In this document: positions 1 through 5,253 of the stretch, piece after piece
How the letters are laid out: the number at the start of each line of letters is the position of its first letter
Position numbering within the stretch: the stretch's first letter is position 1
Assembly (NCBI GenBank): GCA_948815685.1
Contig: CAQJOC010000048.1
Span: forward strand, 1 to 5,426
Direction of reading: 5' to 3'
Length of the DNA: 5,426 nt
From: an uncultured Eubacteriales bacterium
Lineage (GTDB): Bacteria > Bacillota > Clostridia > Oscillospirales > Acutalibacteraceae
Position numbers and translations under genes: made by a program
Notes under the pieces: generated by a model
The model's input: the letters and a program-made list of their open reading frames with translations, nothing else
What the model was told of the DNA's origin: nothing
Database searches by the model: none

Positions 1-345
1 ATTACCCATAGCTTACGTTTTTTTATATAAAAATTGCCACGTTTCATCAAATTCTGTTCCCTTAATGTCGTATTTTATACTTCTCTAGCTTTTCTGCTGA
101 TTCATTAATCCATCTGTATATCAGCGACCAACACATACCAAATATTTTTGCTATTTTATTTATTGATATTTTTCCTGTCGCATACAGCATGATACACTTC
201 GCTTTCCTTGCTTTTATTTTTTCATTTGTCCTTCTGTCCCCCTCTATAAAATTACATCCGCATTCCTTGCATAAATACTTTTGGTGTCCTCTTGCTTTTC
301 CATTTTTTACATATTTTTCATTTCCATATTTTTGCATTTTATCAT
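1..345 (-). pseudogene. IS1-like transposase, decayed, N-terminal part (runs off left edge)
   Basis: The reading frame open from 337 to 62 gives 91 residues with an InsA-like layout. A zinc-ribbon half (GKARGHQKYLCKECGCNF) is followed by a helix-turn-helix-like stretch (SINKIAKIFGMCWSLIYRWI), which is the usual DNA-binding N-terminus of IS1-family transposases. The better start is ATG at 345-343, preceded by GGAG about 9 bases upstream. It encodes MIKC and then needs one inserted base to join the main frame (MIKCQKYGNEKYVKNG). The expected second cysteine of the first CxxC pair is a tyrosine. After the stop at 64-62 homology continues in another frame as YDIKGTEFDETWQF, which resembles the DDE-domain start (E-x-DEMWxF). 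It then shifts again at the seven-A run (21-27 on the complement) into KKRKLWV. The junction near 64-75 needs a +1 shift, not the -1 slip at A6C known from IS1, and three breaks argue for decay. Family assignment is from motif recall; IS1595-type elements share the zinc ribbon and are the main alternative. Confidence 0.75.
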
Positions 346-389
346 TCTAATCACTCCTTCGTGATTATTTTTCCCTACTCTTTTCATTT

Positions 390-433
390 CTTGTCTGTTA
401 TTTTATGAGAACTCTCTTTATTTTTCAGACAAG
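390..433. repeat. Subterminal hairpin inside the IS end
   Basis: CTTGTCTG at 390-397 is the exact reverse complement of CAGACAAG at 426-433, with 28 bases between. Nested within the loop is GAGA-AC-TCTC (407-416). The outer arm overlaps the terminal repeat itself. In a transcript entering the element from outside this would form an extended stem upstream of the transposase ribosome binding site. Such structures limit read-through expression in several IS families, but that role here is inference. Confidence 0.45.
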
Positions 434-436
434 GCC
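417..436 (-). repeat. Terminal inverted repeat of the IS remnant (copy A)
   Basis: On the complement this reads GGCCTTGTCTGAAAAATAAA. By eye it matches copy B (complement of 4446-4465) at 17 of 20 positions, and copy C (4079-4097) at 17 of 19 positions with one gap. Its position outside and upstream of a transposase start suits a terminal repeat where transposase binds. Confidence 0.55.
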
Positions 437-795
437 TAGTTGAGAAGCTTTATGCCCCAATAATTAATAGGAATTTTTTCCTCTTTTGTAGCACCATATT
501 ATTTGGCGCATTAATTAATTTGTGATAATTGGTAGATACGAAAAAATATTGCGCAGTTGAATGTTTGCATAAAAATTTCAGCAATTAGAAAAGCTTTTTA
601 GTGTATTTTCAAACATTGAATTCCTGTGTTTTTGAATTCATCTTTTAGGTTCATCTATGAATTAATTTAAAAAATGTGTTACAAAATTTTATTATAAAAA
701 GTTAAGATTTATAAGTGTAAAGGAAAGCTCGCATACATAGATATTAATAATATCCTAAATGTAAAAAAGAAAAAGTCAGAAAAAATCCCTCGCTT

Positions 796-823
796 TTTAC
801 CATAATGATGCTATGATGGTAAA
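796..823. promoter_or_regulatory. 8-bp dyad upstream of nfnA, possible operator or mRNA stem
   Basis: TTTACCAT (796-803) and ATGGTAAA (816-823) are perfect reverse complements separated by 12 bases. The loop itself holds CATA/TATG half-sites, and outer TCG (790-792) can pair with CGA (824-826) across a small bulge. The dyad lies about 150 bases before the nfnA start. It has no T-run after it, so it is not a standard intrinsic terminator, and it does not match the Rex consensus (TTGTGAA-type) that I know. Function is unknown. Confidence 0.3.
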
Positions 824-927
824 CGAAGTCAAACTTATAGAGGTTTTGTGTTATTTTTAAAAATTAATTTCTGTGGGGGAAATACTGTGAATTTTTGCAA
901 AAACTAAAAATTAATAGTATCATTAAA

Positions 928-933
928 TATAAT
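928..933 (+). promoter_or_regulatory. Possible -10 box for the nfnAB operon
   Basis: A perfect TATAAT lies 37 bases before the nfnA start codon, which would give a leader of about 30 bases. No good -35 hexamer sits 16-18 bases upstream (TAAAAA at 905-910). An alternative pair is TTTGCA (894-899) with TATCAT (918-923), spaced 18 bases. In sequence this AT-rich a TATAAT match occurs easily by chance, so the call is weak. The palindrome TTTTTGCAAAAA (892-903) overlaps the -35 region and could be a regulator site. Confidence 0.3.
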
Positions 934-970
934 AAAATTTTTTAAAATTTTAACAAAAGAGGCTTGAATA

Positions 971-1852
971 ATGTTTGAAATAATAGATAAAATAATTCTT
1001 AATAAATATACTTCTAAAATGACTTTAAAAGCCCCTTATATTGCTAATTCAGCTAAAGCAGGACAGTTTGTAATAATAAGAATTGATGACAAGGGCGAAA
1101 GAATCCCTTTGACTATTGCTGATTTTGACGATAAAAAGGGAACAATCGATATAATATACCAAAAAGTTGGATTTACAACGAGAAAACTTGATAATAAAAA
1201 TAAAGGGGAAAGTATTTTGGATGTTGTTGGACCTTTGGGACAACCATCTAATCTCACAGGCTATAAAAACGCTTTGCTTGTTGTGGGTGGCTCGGGCTGT
1301 GCTATCGCTTATCCTCAAGCAAAGGCACTTTCTATGAATAACGCTAAGGTCGGTGTTATCTGTGGATTTCGAAATAAAGATTTTATCATTTTAGAAAAAG
1401 AATTAAGCTCGATTTCCGACTCTTTTGATATATTAACGGATGATGGTTCAAATTCAAGGAAAGGGCTTGTTACAGATGCTCTTTTAAACAGAATTAAAAT
1501 TGATTCTACAATTGATTTGGTTATTTCCGTCGGTCCTTTACCTATGATGAAAGCGGTTTGTAATATTACGAGACCGTTTAGAATAAAGACAATAGTAAGT
1601 ATGAATACAATAATGATTGACGGCACAGGAATGTGTGGGGGTTGCAGACTGACTGTTGGAGGAAAGACAAAATTTGCTTGTATAGATGGTCCGGATTTTG
1701 ACGGACATGACGTGGATTTTGATGAAGCTATATTAAAAAGTAAAGTTTATCTAAATACGGAAAATTTTTTGTCTTCAAGCTGTCACTTGTCAAAAAATTT
1801 TAAAAGCTTAGAAGGTGAAAAAATACAAATTGATGAAGAATCAGGAGTATAA
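971..1852 (+). CDS. nfnA: NfnA: ferredoxin-NADP+ oxidoreductase, alpha (small) subunit
   Basis: This 293-residue protein is the FAD/[2Fe-2S] subunit of the bifurcating NADH-dependent reduced ferredoxin:NADP+ oxidoreductase, also annotated as sulfide dehydrogenase SudB or as a dihydroorotate-dehydrogenase electron-transfer-like protein. The N-terminal half is a ferredoxin-reductase beta-barrel with the flavin motif RIPLTI (44-49) and VGFTTRKL (66-73). A nucleotide-binding domain follows with VVGGSGCAIAYPQAKAL (104-120). The cluster motif is DGTGMCGGCR...FACIDGPDFDGH, with Cys222, Cys225 and Cys237. Asp217 is the probable fourth ligand, since an Asp-plus-three-Cys cluster is reported for this family. 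This pattern, not the cysteine-rich C-terminus of PyrK, separates it from pyrimidine synthesis. The start is supported by AGAGG (958-962), eight bases upstream. The gene is intact, of normal family length, and followed two bases later by nfnB. The soluble cytoplasmic enzyme couples NADH and reduced ferredoxin to NADPH formation, or the reverse. Confidence 0.9.
   Translation: MFEIIDKIILNKYTSKMTLKAPYIANSAKAGQFVIIRIDDKGERIPLTIADFDDKKGTIDIIYQKVGFTTRKLDNKNKGESILDVVGPLGQPSNLTGYKNALLVVGGSGCAIAYPQAKALSMNNAKVGVICGFRNKDFIILEKELSSISDSFDILTDDGSNSRKGLVTDALLNRIKIDSTIDLVISVGPLPMMKAVCNITRPFRIKTIVSMNTIMIDGTGMCGGCRLTVGGKTKFACIDGPDFDGHDVDFDEAILKSKVYLNTENFLSSSCHLSKNFKSLEGEKIQIDEESGV
1843..1847 (+). promoter_or_regulatory. 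Shine-Dalgarno site of nfnB inside the nfnA end
   Basis: AGGAG lies within the last codons of nfnA (Ser-Gly-Val), seven bases before the nfnB ATG at 1855. The nfnA stop at 1850-1852 falls between site and start. This supports ATG 1855 as the real start in spite of the unusual N-terminal extension it produces, and it suggests translational coupling that keeps the two subunits in balance. Confidence 0.8.
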
Positions 1853-1854
1853 AT

Positions 1855-3375
1855 ATGGAAAAAAATAAAATTATGAAAATAAATATAGAGGAAAATATAA
1901 ATAAAAATAATGTGGAAAAAGAAAACGAGAAGATTTATGAAATGAAAAATAAAAAATCAAGTACAGACAAAAAAGTAGATAAAAAAATAAATTTATCAAA
2001 AACACAAACACCGATGCCTATGCTTCCCCCGGAAGAAAGAATCAAAAATTTTGATGAGGTGGCAATCGGGTACGATGCAATTTCTGCCAAAAATGAATCT
2101 TTAAGGTGCCTTAATTGTGTAAATAAGCCATGTGTTGCCATGTGTCCGGTTAATATAGACATTCCGGAATTTATAAACCAAATTTACCGCAATGATTTAG
2201 ACAAAGCCTACTCTGTATTATATAAATCAAATGCCTTGCCATCCGTATGTGGGAGAGTTTGCCCTCAAGAAAAACAATGCCAAATGGCGTGTGTAAGGGG
2301 CAAAAACGGAGAACCGGTCGCAATCGGTCGGCTTGAAAGATATGCAGCAGATAACCACAATAAAATGAAATTAGAGATTAAAAAAAGTAATGGATGCAAA
2401 ATCGCAGTCGTAGGTTCGGGTCCTTCAGGGCTTGCGTGTGCCAGAGAACTTGCCTTTTTGGGATATTCCGTTACAATTTTTGAAGCTCTGCATTCGCCCG
2501 GTGGAGTTATGCTTTATGGAATTCCTGAGTTTAGATTGCCAAAAAAAATTTTGGAAAAAGAAATAGATGAGTTAATAAATTTAGGAGTAAATATTCAAAC
2601 CAATACAGTAATCGGTAAGACGATTTCTATCGATAATCTTATTAATAATTTTAACTATAAGGCGGTTTATATTTCTACCGGAGCAGGAGTTCCTAAATTT
2701 CTTGGTATTTCCGGAGAATCGCTTCCGGGAGTTTACAGTGCAAATGAGTTTTTAACAAGAATAAATTTAATGCGTGCTTATTTAAAAGAATATGACACTC
2801 CTATATTAAAACCAAAAAATACGATAGTAATCGGAGGAGGAAATGTTGCAATTGATGCTGCCAGATGTGCAAGACGACTAGGGTCAGAAGTTACTGTTGT
2901 ATATAGGCGTACAGAACTCGAAATGCCTGCCAGAAAAGAGGAAATTACCCATGCTAAAGAAGAAGGAGTTAAATTTATATTTTTAAGTAATCCTATAAAA
3001 ATATTAGCTCATGACGGAAAAGTTAACAATATAAAATGTATTAAAATGAAGTATATAGAAGATGAAAATTCTAAAGAAAAAAAACTTTGTGAAATCAAAG
3101 GGAAAACATTTGATTTAGCAACAGATTGTGTGATTGTGGCAATAGGAACTTCGCCTAATTCCACTATTAAAGGAAACTGTAATGAGATTGAATTTGATGA
3201 AAGCGGAAAAATTAAAACAGACAGCGAAACACTACGGACCTCAAAAAGTCGAGTTTACGCCGGAGGAGATATAGTAACAGGCTCTGCTACCGTGATTTTG
3301 GCCCTAAAGCACGGAAAAAAAGCAGCCATGAGTATACATAAAGACATGATTGCCTTGGGAGATGTTTCCATATAA
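1855..3375 (+). CDS. nfnB: NfnB: ferredoxin-NADP+ oxidoreductase, beta (large) subunit, glutamate-synthase-small-chain-like
   Basis: This 506-residue protein is the bifurcating-FAD subunit of NfnAB. Databases often name it gltA/gltD or NADPH-dependent glutamate synthase beta chain (also SudA). Residues 85-97 (CLNCVNKPCVAMC) and 132-146 (CGRVCPQEKQCQMAC) supply eight cysteines for two [4Fe-4S] clusters. Glu161 in GRLERY sits where dihydropyrimidine dehydrogenase has its glutamine ligand, and a glutamate ligand is reported for Nfn. The FAD motif is VVGSGPSGLACARELA (185-200), the NAD(P)H motif is VIGGGNVAIDAAR (325-337), and the closing flavin motif is AGGDIVTGSATVILALKHG (469-487). No glutamate synthase large chain is present, and nfnA lies directly upstream, so NfnB is preferred over GltD. 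The odd part is the first 50 or so residues, which are Lys/Asn/Glu-rich and low in complexity. Family members usually begin close to the TPMP segment (52-55 here). The AGGAG site before ATG 1855 supports the longer start. Confidence 0.9.
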   Translation: MEKNKIMKINIEENINKNNVEKENEKIYEMKNKKSSTDKKVDKKINLSKTQTPMPMLPPEERIKNFDEVAIGYDAISAKNESLRCLNCVNKPCVAMCPVNIDIPEFINQIYRNDLDKAYSVLYKSNALPSVCGRVCPQEKQCQMACVRGKNGEPVAIGRLERYAADNHNKMKLEIKKSNGCKIAVVGSGPSGLACARELAFLGYSVTIFEALHSPGGVMLYGIPEFRLPKKILEKEIDELINLGVNIQTNTVIGKTISIDNLINNFNYKAVYISTGAGVPKFLGISGESLPGVYSANEFLTRINLMRAYLKEYDTPILKPKNTIVIGGGNVAIDAARCARRLGSEVTVVYRRTELEMPARKEEITHAKEEGVKFIFLSNPIKILAHDGKVNNIKCIKMKYIEDENSKEKKLCEIKGKTFDLATDCVIVAIGTSPNSTIKGNCNEIEFDESGKIKTDSETLRTSKSRVYAGGDIVTGSATVILALKHGKKAAMSIHKDMIALGDVSI

Positions 3376-3425
3376 ATAAAATAATAATAAATAAAGAGAG
3401 AATAAATAAATTAAAAATACACAGT
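3376..3425 (+). other. Short AT-only linker between nfnB and the protease gene
   Basis: Fifty bases, almost all A and T, separate the genes with no hairpin or T-run terminator, so transcription from nfnAB probably continues into the protease gene. AGAGAG at 3395-3400 is the only purine-rich site, but it lies 25 bases before the GTG start. No ATG, GTG or TTG stands in the protease frame at the usual distance from it. Confidence 0.5.
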
Positions 3426-4043
3426 GTGAATGGGATAAATAAAATAAATAAGACAAAAATAAATATAAATTTTTACTTTTTGTCTATGATTTCATGTATA
3501 TTAATTTTAAGCAATTCAAATTTAATGTGTATAGGATTTGTTGCAGCGATTATGCATGAATTAGGGCATTTTTTTGCAATGAAACTAAAAGGACATAGGA
3601 TAGAAAAAATAAATATAAATTTTTTTAATGTAGACATCCTTGATAAAGACAAAAATTTTTCTTCATTAAAAGACGAGCTTTTTATTTTATCAAGTGGGCC
3701 ATTATTTAACTTTATAATTGCAATAATTTTTTTAATAATTTTTTACTTTACCGGAGTTATCTCTTTAAAATATATAGCATATATAAACCTTACAATCGGT
3801 ACGTTTAATTTTTTACCGATATCTTCTCTGGATGGGGGACAAATTCTCTATAATCTATTAATCCAAATTTTTTCAGAAAGGACCACCGACATTATATGCT
3901 TAATTGTATCTTTTATTTTTTTGTTCCCTATGGCAATTGTAGGCTTTCTGATTTTGCTAAATTCTAAATATAATTTTTCGCTACTTTTTATATGTTTTTA
4001 TTTAATTTTTATCATTCTTTCTAAAAATAACGAAATGCCTTAA
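3426..4043 (+). CDS. M50 family (site-2-type) membrane metalloprotease, SpoIVFB-like
   Basis: The product is a 205-residue, strongly hydrophobic protein with the two zinc-site motifs of intramembrane S2P proteases. HELGH is at 44-48, in a first hydrophobic segment, and NLTIGTFNFLPISSLDGGQ at 121-139 has the metal-binding Asp136. The GP-x-x-N element (SSGPLFNF, 89-96) is also present. Spacing closely matches B. subtilis SpoIVFB, whose catalytic Glu and Asp fall near 44 and 137 (from memory). Four to six membrane segments are likely, the last two at about 155-179 and 183-198. SpoIVFB carries a C-terminal CBS domain; this protein stops soon after the last membrane segment and lacks one. The start is GTG at 3426. 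It keeps the family's short N-terminal strand (KININFYFL), which the alternative ATG at residue 21 (3486) would lose, but no clear ribosome binding site precedes it. The substrate is unknown: pro-sigma-K-like processing is possible if the organism sporulates, otherwise anti-sigma or signal-peptide cleavage. The gene follows nfnB on the same strand. Confidence 0.85.
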   Translation: MNGINKINKTKININFYFLSMISCILILSNSNLMCIGFVAAIMHELGHFFAMKLKGHRIEKININFFNVDILDKDKNFSSLKDELFILSSGPLFNFIIAIIFLIIFYFTGVISLKYIAYINLTIGTFNFLPISSLDGGQILYNLLIQIFSERTTDIICLIVSFIFLFPMAIVGFLILLNSKYNFSLLFICFYLIFIILSKNNEMP

Positions 4044-4045
4044 GA

Positions 4046-4091
4046 CCTGTTAACAGGAAATTAAAAAAACAGAATTTAGACCTTGTCTAAA
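4046..4091 (+). other. Two hairpin-forming sequences just after the protease gene
   Basis: CCTGTTAACAGG (4046-4057) is a perfect palindrome that begins two bases after the stop codon. TTTAGAC-CTT-GTCTAAA (4075-4091) is a 7-bp stem with a three-base loop. Neither is followed by a T-run on the plus strand, where A-rich sequence follows both. On the minus strand the second stem is followed by TTCTGTTTTTTT, which is slightly terminator-like for transcripts coming from yajC. They may act as 3' mRNA stabilisers. The second stem overlaps the left end of the 387-bp element. Confidence 0.3.
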
Positions 4092-4097
4092 AACAAA
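4079..4097 (+). repeat. Terminal-repeat-like end, copy C
   Basis: GACCTTGTCTAAAAACAAA matches copy A at 17 of 19 positions with one gap, and copy B at 16 of 19 with one gap. It faces inward opposite copy B at 4446-4465. Confidence 0.45.
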
Positions 4098-4445
4098 CTA
4101 TATATCTTAGGAAACACTGTACAAAAATTATATAGTGACAATTCATAGTTAAATTTTAAAACAAATCATATGATAAATTTATGCAAATATTTATTAATTG
4201 CTAAAAATTTTATTATTATATAAAATAAAAATACGACTACAAATCTTATTTAAATTTTATAGATATCTTCTGTGCGGTGTTTTCCTTTATATAATTTATA
4301 GATAAACCGAAGAAAATGAACGCAGAGACAGAAAATTTTAGTTTTTAGAAATTCATTAAAAATATCTTAAATTACTAAGATTTTTATAAAAAACTTTTAG
4401 CTGAGGCATATTTTTTGTATCTATTAATTTTCAATTTTATCTGTT

Positions 4446-4465
4446 TTTGTTTTTCAGAGGAGGCC
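4446..4465 (-). repeat. Terminal-repeat-like end, copy B
   Basis: The complement reads GGCCTCCTCTGAAAAACAAA and matches copy A at 17 of 20 positions. Both A and B are followed on the plus strand by TAG, giving a shared GGCCTAG. It is inverted relative to copy C and forms the right edge of the 387-bp segment. Confidence 0.45.
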
Positions 4466-4679
4466 TAGATTAATTATAAAAAATTATAATATAAATTACA
4501 TAAAATATTTAAATATGATCAGTAGATGGTTTTCAACAAAGTATATTTTATAATCCCAAGATGAGACAGCTGAACTTTAATTGATAAAGACTATCCAGAA
4601 CAATAAATAATTCTGAAAGCAACAGTATATTTCAGCAAATTTTTTGGTTTCACTTTATAATATTAAAATAATTTAAAAA

Positions 4680-4742
4680 TTGGACATCAGATAAATGTTT
4701 TATAGACTAAAAAAATAAAAATACTTTCAGACCAATGTCCAA
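4680..4742. repeat. 8-bp inverted repeat pair downstream of yajC
   Basis: TTGGACAT (4680-4687) and ATGTCCAA (4735-4742) are perfect reverse complements with 47 bases between, mostly A and T. The loop carries CAGA next to the left arm and TTTCAGACC next to the right arm, loosely echoing the TTTCAGACAAGGCC of the IS terminal repeat. It could be a large stem-loop in the yajC transcript or a tiny element relic; there is no adjacent T-run to make it a terminator. Confidence 0.35.
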
Positions 4743-4875
4743 CTATTTAGAGAATTTTAAAAAAGCTAAAATCTTACATTTATTTTACTGCGAGACGTTT
4801 TGTGATAACACTTTCTCTAAGTTCCTTGTTTTTATTTCTGACCATCTCCACATTCTGGGAGCTTTTTTATTTTTA

Positions 4876-5193
4876 CTATTTCGCTTCTCTAGCTGTTTCT
4901 TTAACTATATTACAGCGTGCAATTGCCCATTTTTCTATTCTAAGTTTATCTGTACCACTTTCAATCACTACAGAATTTGTATCGTCTTTAATGCTTATAA
5001 CTTTGCCAATTATTCCTCCAATCGTTGTTATTTCATCACCTATTTGAAGATTTTTGCGAAACTCTTCTTCTTCTTTTCTCTTTTTCTGTTGAGGACGAAG
5101 AAGAAAAAAGTACATTCCACCAATAACTGCTAAATAAACAGGTAAAGCACCCAAAAGCTGGCCCATTGGACCCATTTCAGAAAAATTAACCAT
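4876..5193 (-). CDS. yajC: YajC, Sec translocon accessory protein
   Basis: This 105-residue protein has the family layout. A single N-terminal membrane segment (about LLGALPVYLAVIGGMYFFLL, residues 9-28) is followed at once by the signature RPQQKKRKEEEEFRKNLQIGDEI. A small beta-rich cytoplasmic domain follows (TTIGGIIGKVISIKDD...VVIESGTDKLRIEKWAIARC). YajC associates with SecDF-SecYEG in the inner membrane and assists protein export, and is usually dispensable. The start is ATG at 5193-5191, because GGGAGG (5205-5200 on this strand) stands six bases before it. A longer open frame beginning at 5217 would put that site inside the coding region. No tgt, secD or secF lies beside it in this window, though those are common neighbours, and a promoter appears directly upstream. 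Length and sequence look intact. Confidence 0.93.
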   Translation of the reverse strand: MVNFSEMGPMGQLLGALPVYLAVIGGMYFFLLRPQQKKRKEEEEFRKNLQIGDEITTIGGIIGKVISIKDDTNSVVIESGTDKLRIEKWAIARCNIVKETAREAK

Positions 5194-5199
5194 TATAAT

Positions 5200-5205
5200 C
5201 CTCCC
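5200..5205 (-). promoter_or_regulatory. Shine-Dalgarno site that fixes the yajC start
   Basis: GGGAGG on the minus strand, six bases before ATG 5193, is a near-ideal ribosome binding site. It rules out the upstream in-frame ATG at 5217, which would add MILYGRII to the protein. Confidence 0.85.
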
Positions 5206-5224
5206 ATATAAAATCATATATTTA

Positions 5225-5253
5225 ATTATACACTTTCAAGCAAAAAATTAAAA
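5225..5253 (-). promoter_or_regulatory. Probable yajC promoter
   Basis: On the minus strand a perfect TATAAT (5230-5225) lies 31 bases before the yajC start codon. A weak -35 of TTTTAA type (5253-5248) stands 17 bases further upstream. That gives a leader of about 25 bases with the ribosome binding site in it. It suggests yajC is transcribed on its own here and not as the tail of a tgt operon. Confidence 0.45.

Larger units (their letters stand above)
1..436 (-). mobile_element. IS1-like insertion sequence, one end only
   Basis: The transposase remnant is read leftwards from 345, so the upstream end of the element should lie to its right. At 417-436 (complement GGCCTTGTCTGAAAAATAAA) there is a sequence that recurs in two other places in this window, at 4079-4097 and 4446-4465, in the manner of an insertion-sequence terminal repeat. 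Taking 436 as the outer edge leaves about 90 bases between the repeat and the transposase start, holding a hairpin-forming repeat. The other end lies outside the window, so a target duplication cannot be tested. The exact edge could differ by a few bases because TAG flanks all three copies. Confidence 0.6.
346..970. other. Long gene-free stretch upstream of nfnA
   Basis: The first 90 bases belong to the IS end. From 437 to 970 no open frame with recognisable homology was found on either strand. The longest suggestive stretch is about 28 codons on the plus strand from 442 (VEKLYAPIINRNFF...), which ends in tandem stops and which I do not recognise. Structured elements are a dyad at 796-823, a perfect palindrome TTTTTGCAAAAA at 892-903, and a TATAAT box at 928-933. 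The rest is AT-rich filler and could include eroded coding sequence. Confidence 0.6.
4079..4465. mobile_element. 387-bp MITE-like element or deleted IS, bounded by inverted repeats
   Basis: The left end (GACCTTGTCTAAAAACAAA, 4079-4097) and the complement of the right end (GGCCTCCTCTGAAAAACAAA, from 4465 to 4446) are imperfect inverted repeats. Both resemble the outer end of the IS remnant at 417-436. TAG lies next to all three copies on the outer side. The interior is AT-rich with no recognisable transposase; it holds a stem ATCTTA-aattac-TAAGAT (4364-4381) flanked by A and T runs. No exact target duplication is evident: the eight bases outside the two ends are AGAATTTA-like and TAGATTAA. It may be a non-autonomous relative mobilised by the IS or an internally deleted, eroded copy. 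A chance match in AT-rich sequence cannot be excluded. Confidence 0.45.
4044..4875. other. Long non-coding stretch between convergent genes
   Basis: The protease gene and yajC converge across these 832 bases. No open frame with recognisable homology is present; a plus-strand frame entering from 4735 is an antisense shadow of yajC. Contents are a perfect 12-bp palindrome CCTGTTAACAGG (4046-4057), a 7-bp stem TTTAGAC/GTCTAAA (4075-4091), a 387-bp inverted-repeat-bounded segment (4079-4465), and an 8-bp inverted repeat pair at 4680-4742. No clean intrinsic terminator with a GC-rich stem and T-run was found for either gene. Confidence 0.6.

Noticed and set aside
442..525. Short plus-strand open stretch (VEKLYAPIINRNFF...) as a gene fragment
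   Set aside because: It covers about 28 codons before tandem stops, has no start or ribosome binding site and no motif I can name; it is indistinguishable from chance.
1036..1626. Minus-strand open frames inside nfnA (and 1935-2162 inside nfnB)
   Set aside because: They overlap well-supported genes on the opposite strand and encode no recognisable domain.
971..1852. PyrK (dihydroorotate dehydrogenase electron transfer subunit)
   Set aside because: The cluster motif DGTGMCGGCR...FACIDGPDFDGH and the nfnB partner fit NfnA, and no pyrD or other pyrimidine gene is nearby.
1855..3375. Glutamate synthase small subunit (GltD) for ammonia assimilation
   Set aside because: No large subunit gene is present, and the immediate upstream partner is NfnA-like, so NfnB is the better name.
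4046..4091. Intrinsic terminator for the nfnAB-protease operon
   Set aside because: The palindromes have only 4-7 bp usable stems and are followed by A-rich, not T-rich, sequence on the plus strand.
4364..4385. ATCTTA/TAAGAT stem followed by T residues as a terminator
   Set aside because: The stem is almost all A-T, short, and the T-run is five bases and part of the pairing region, too weak for a confident call.
4735..5133. Plus-strand open frame of 132 codons, and a second of 81 codons at 4802-5047
   Set aside because: Both lie antisense to yajC, whose family signature and ribosome binding site are clear. The plus-strand products are Phe/Ser/Leu-rich shadows with no recognisable motif.
5194..5217. 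Longer yajC start adding MILYGRII
   Set aside because: These codons contain the GGGAGG ribosome binding site for the ATG at 5193.
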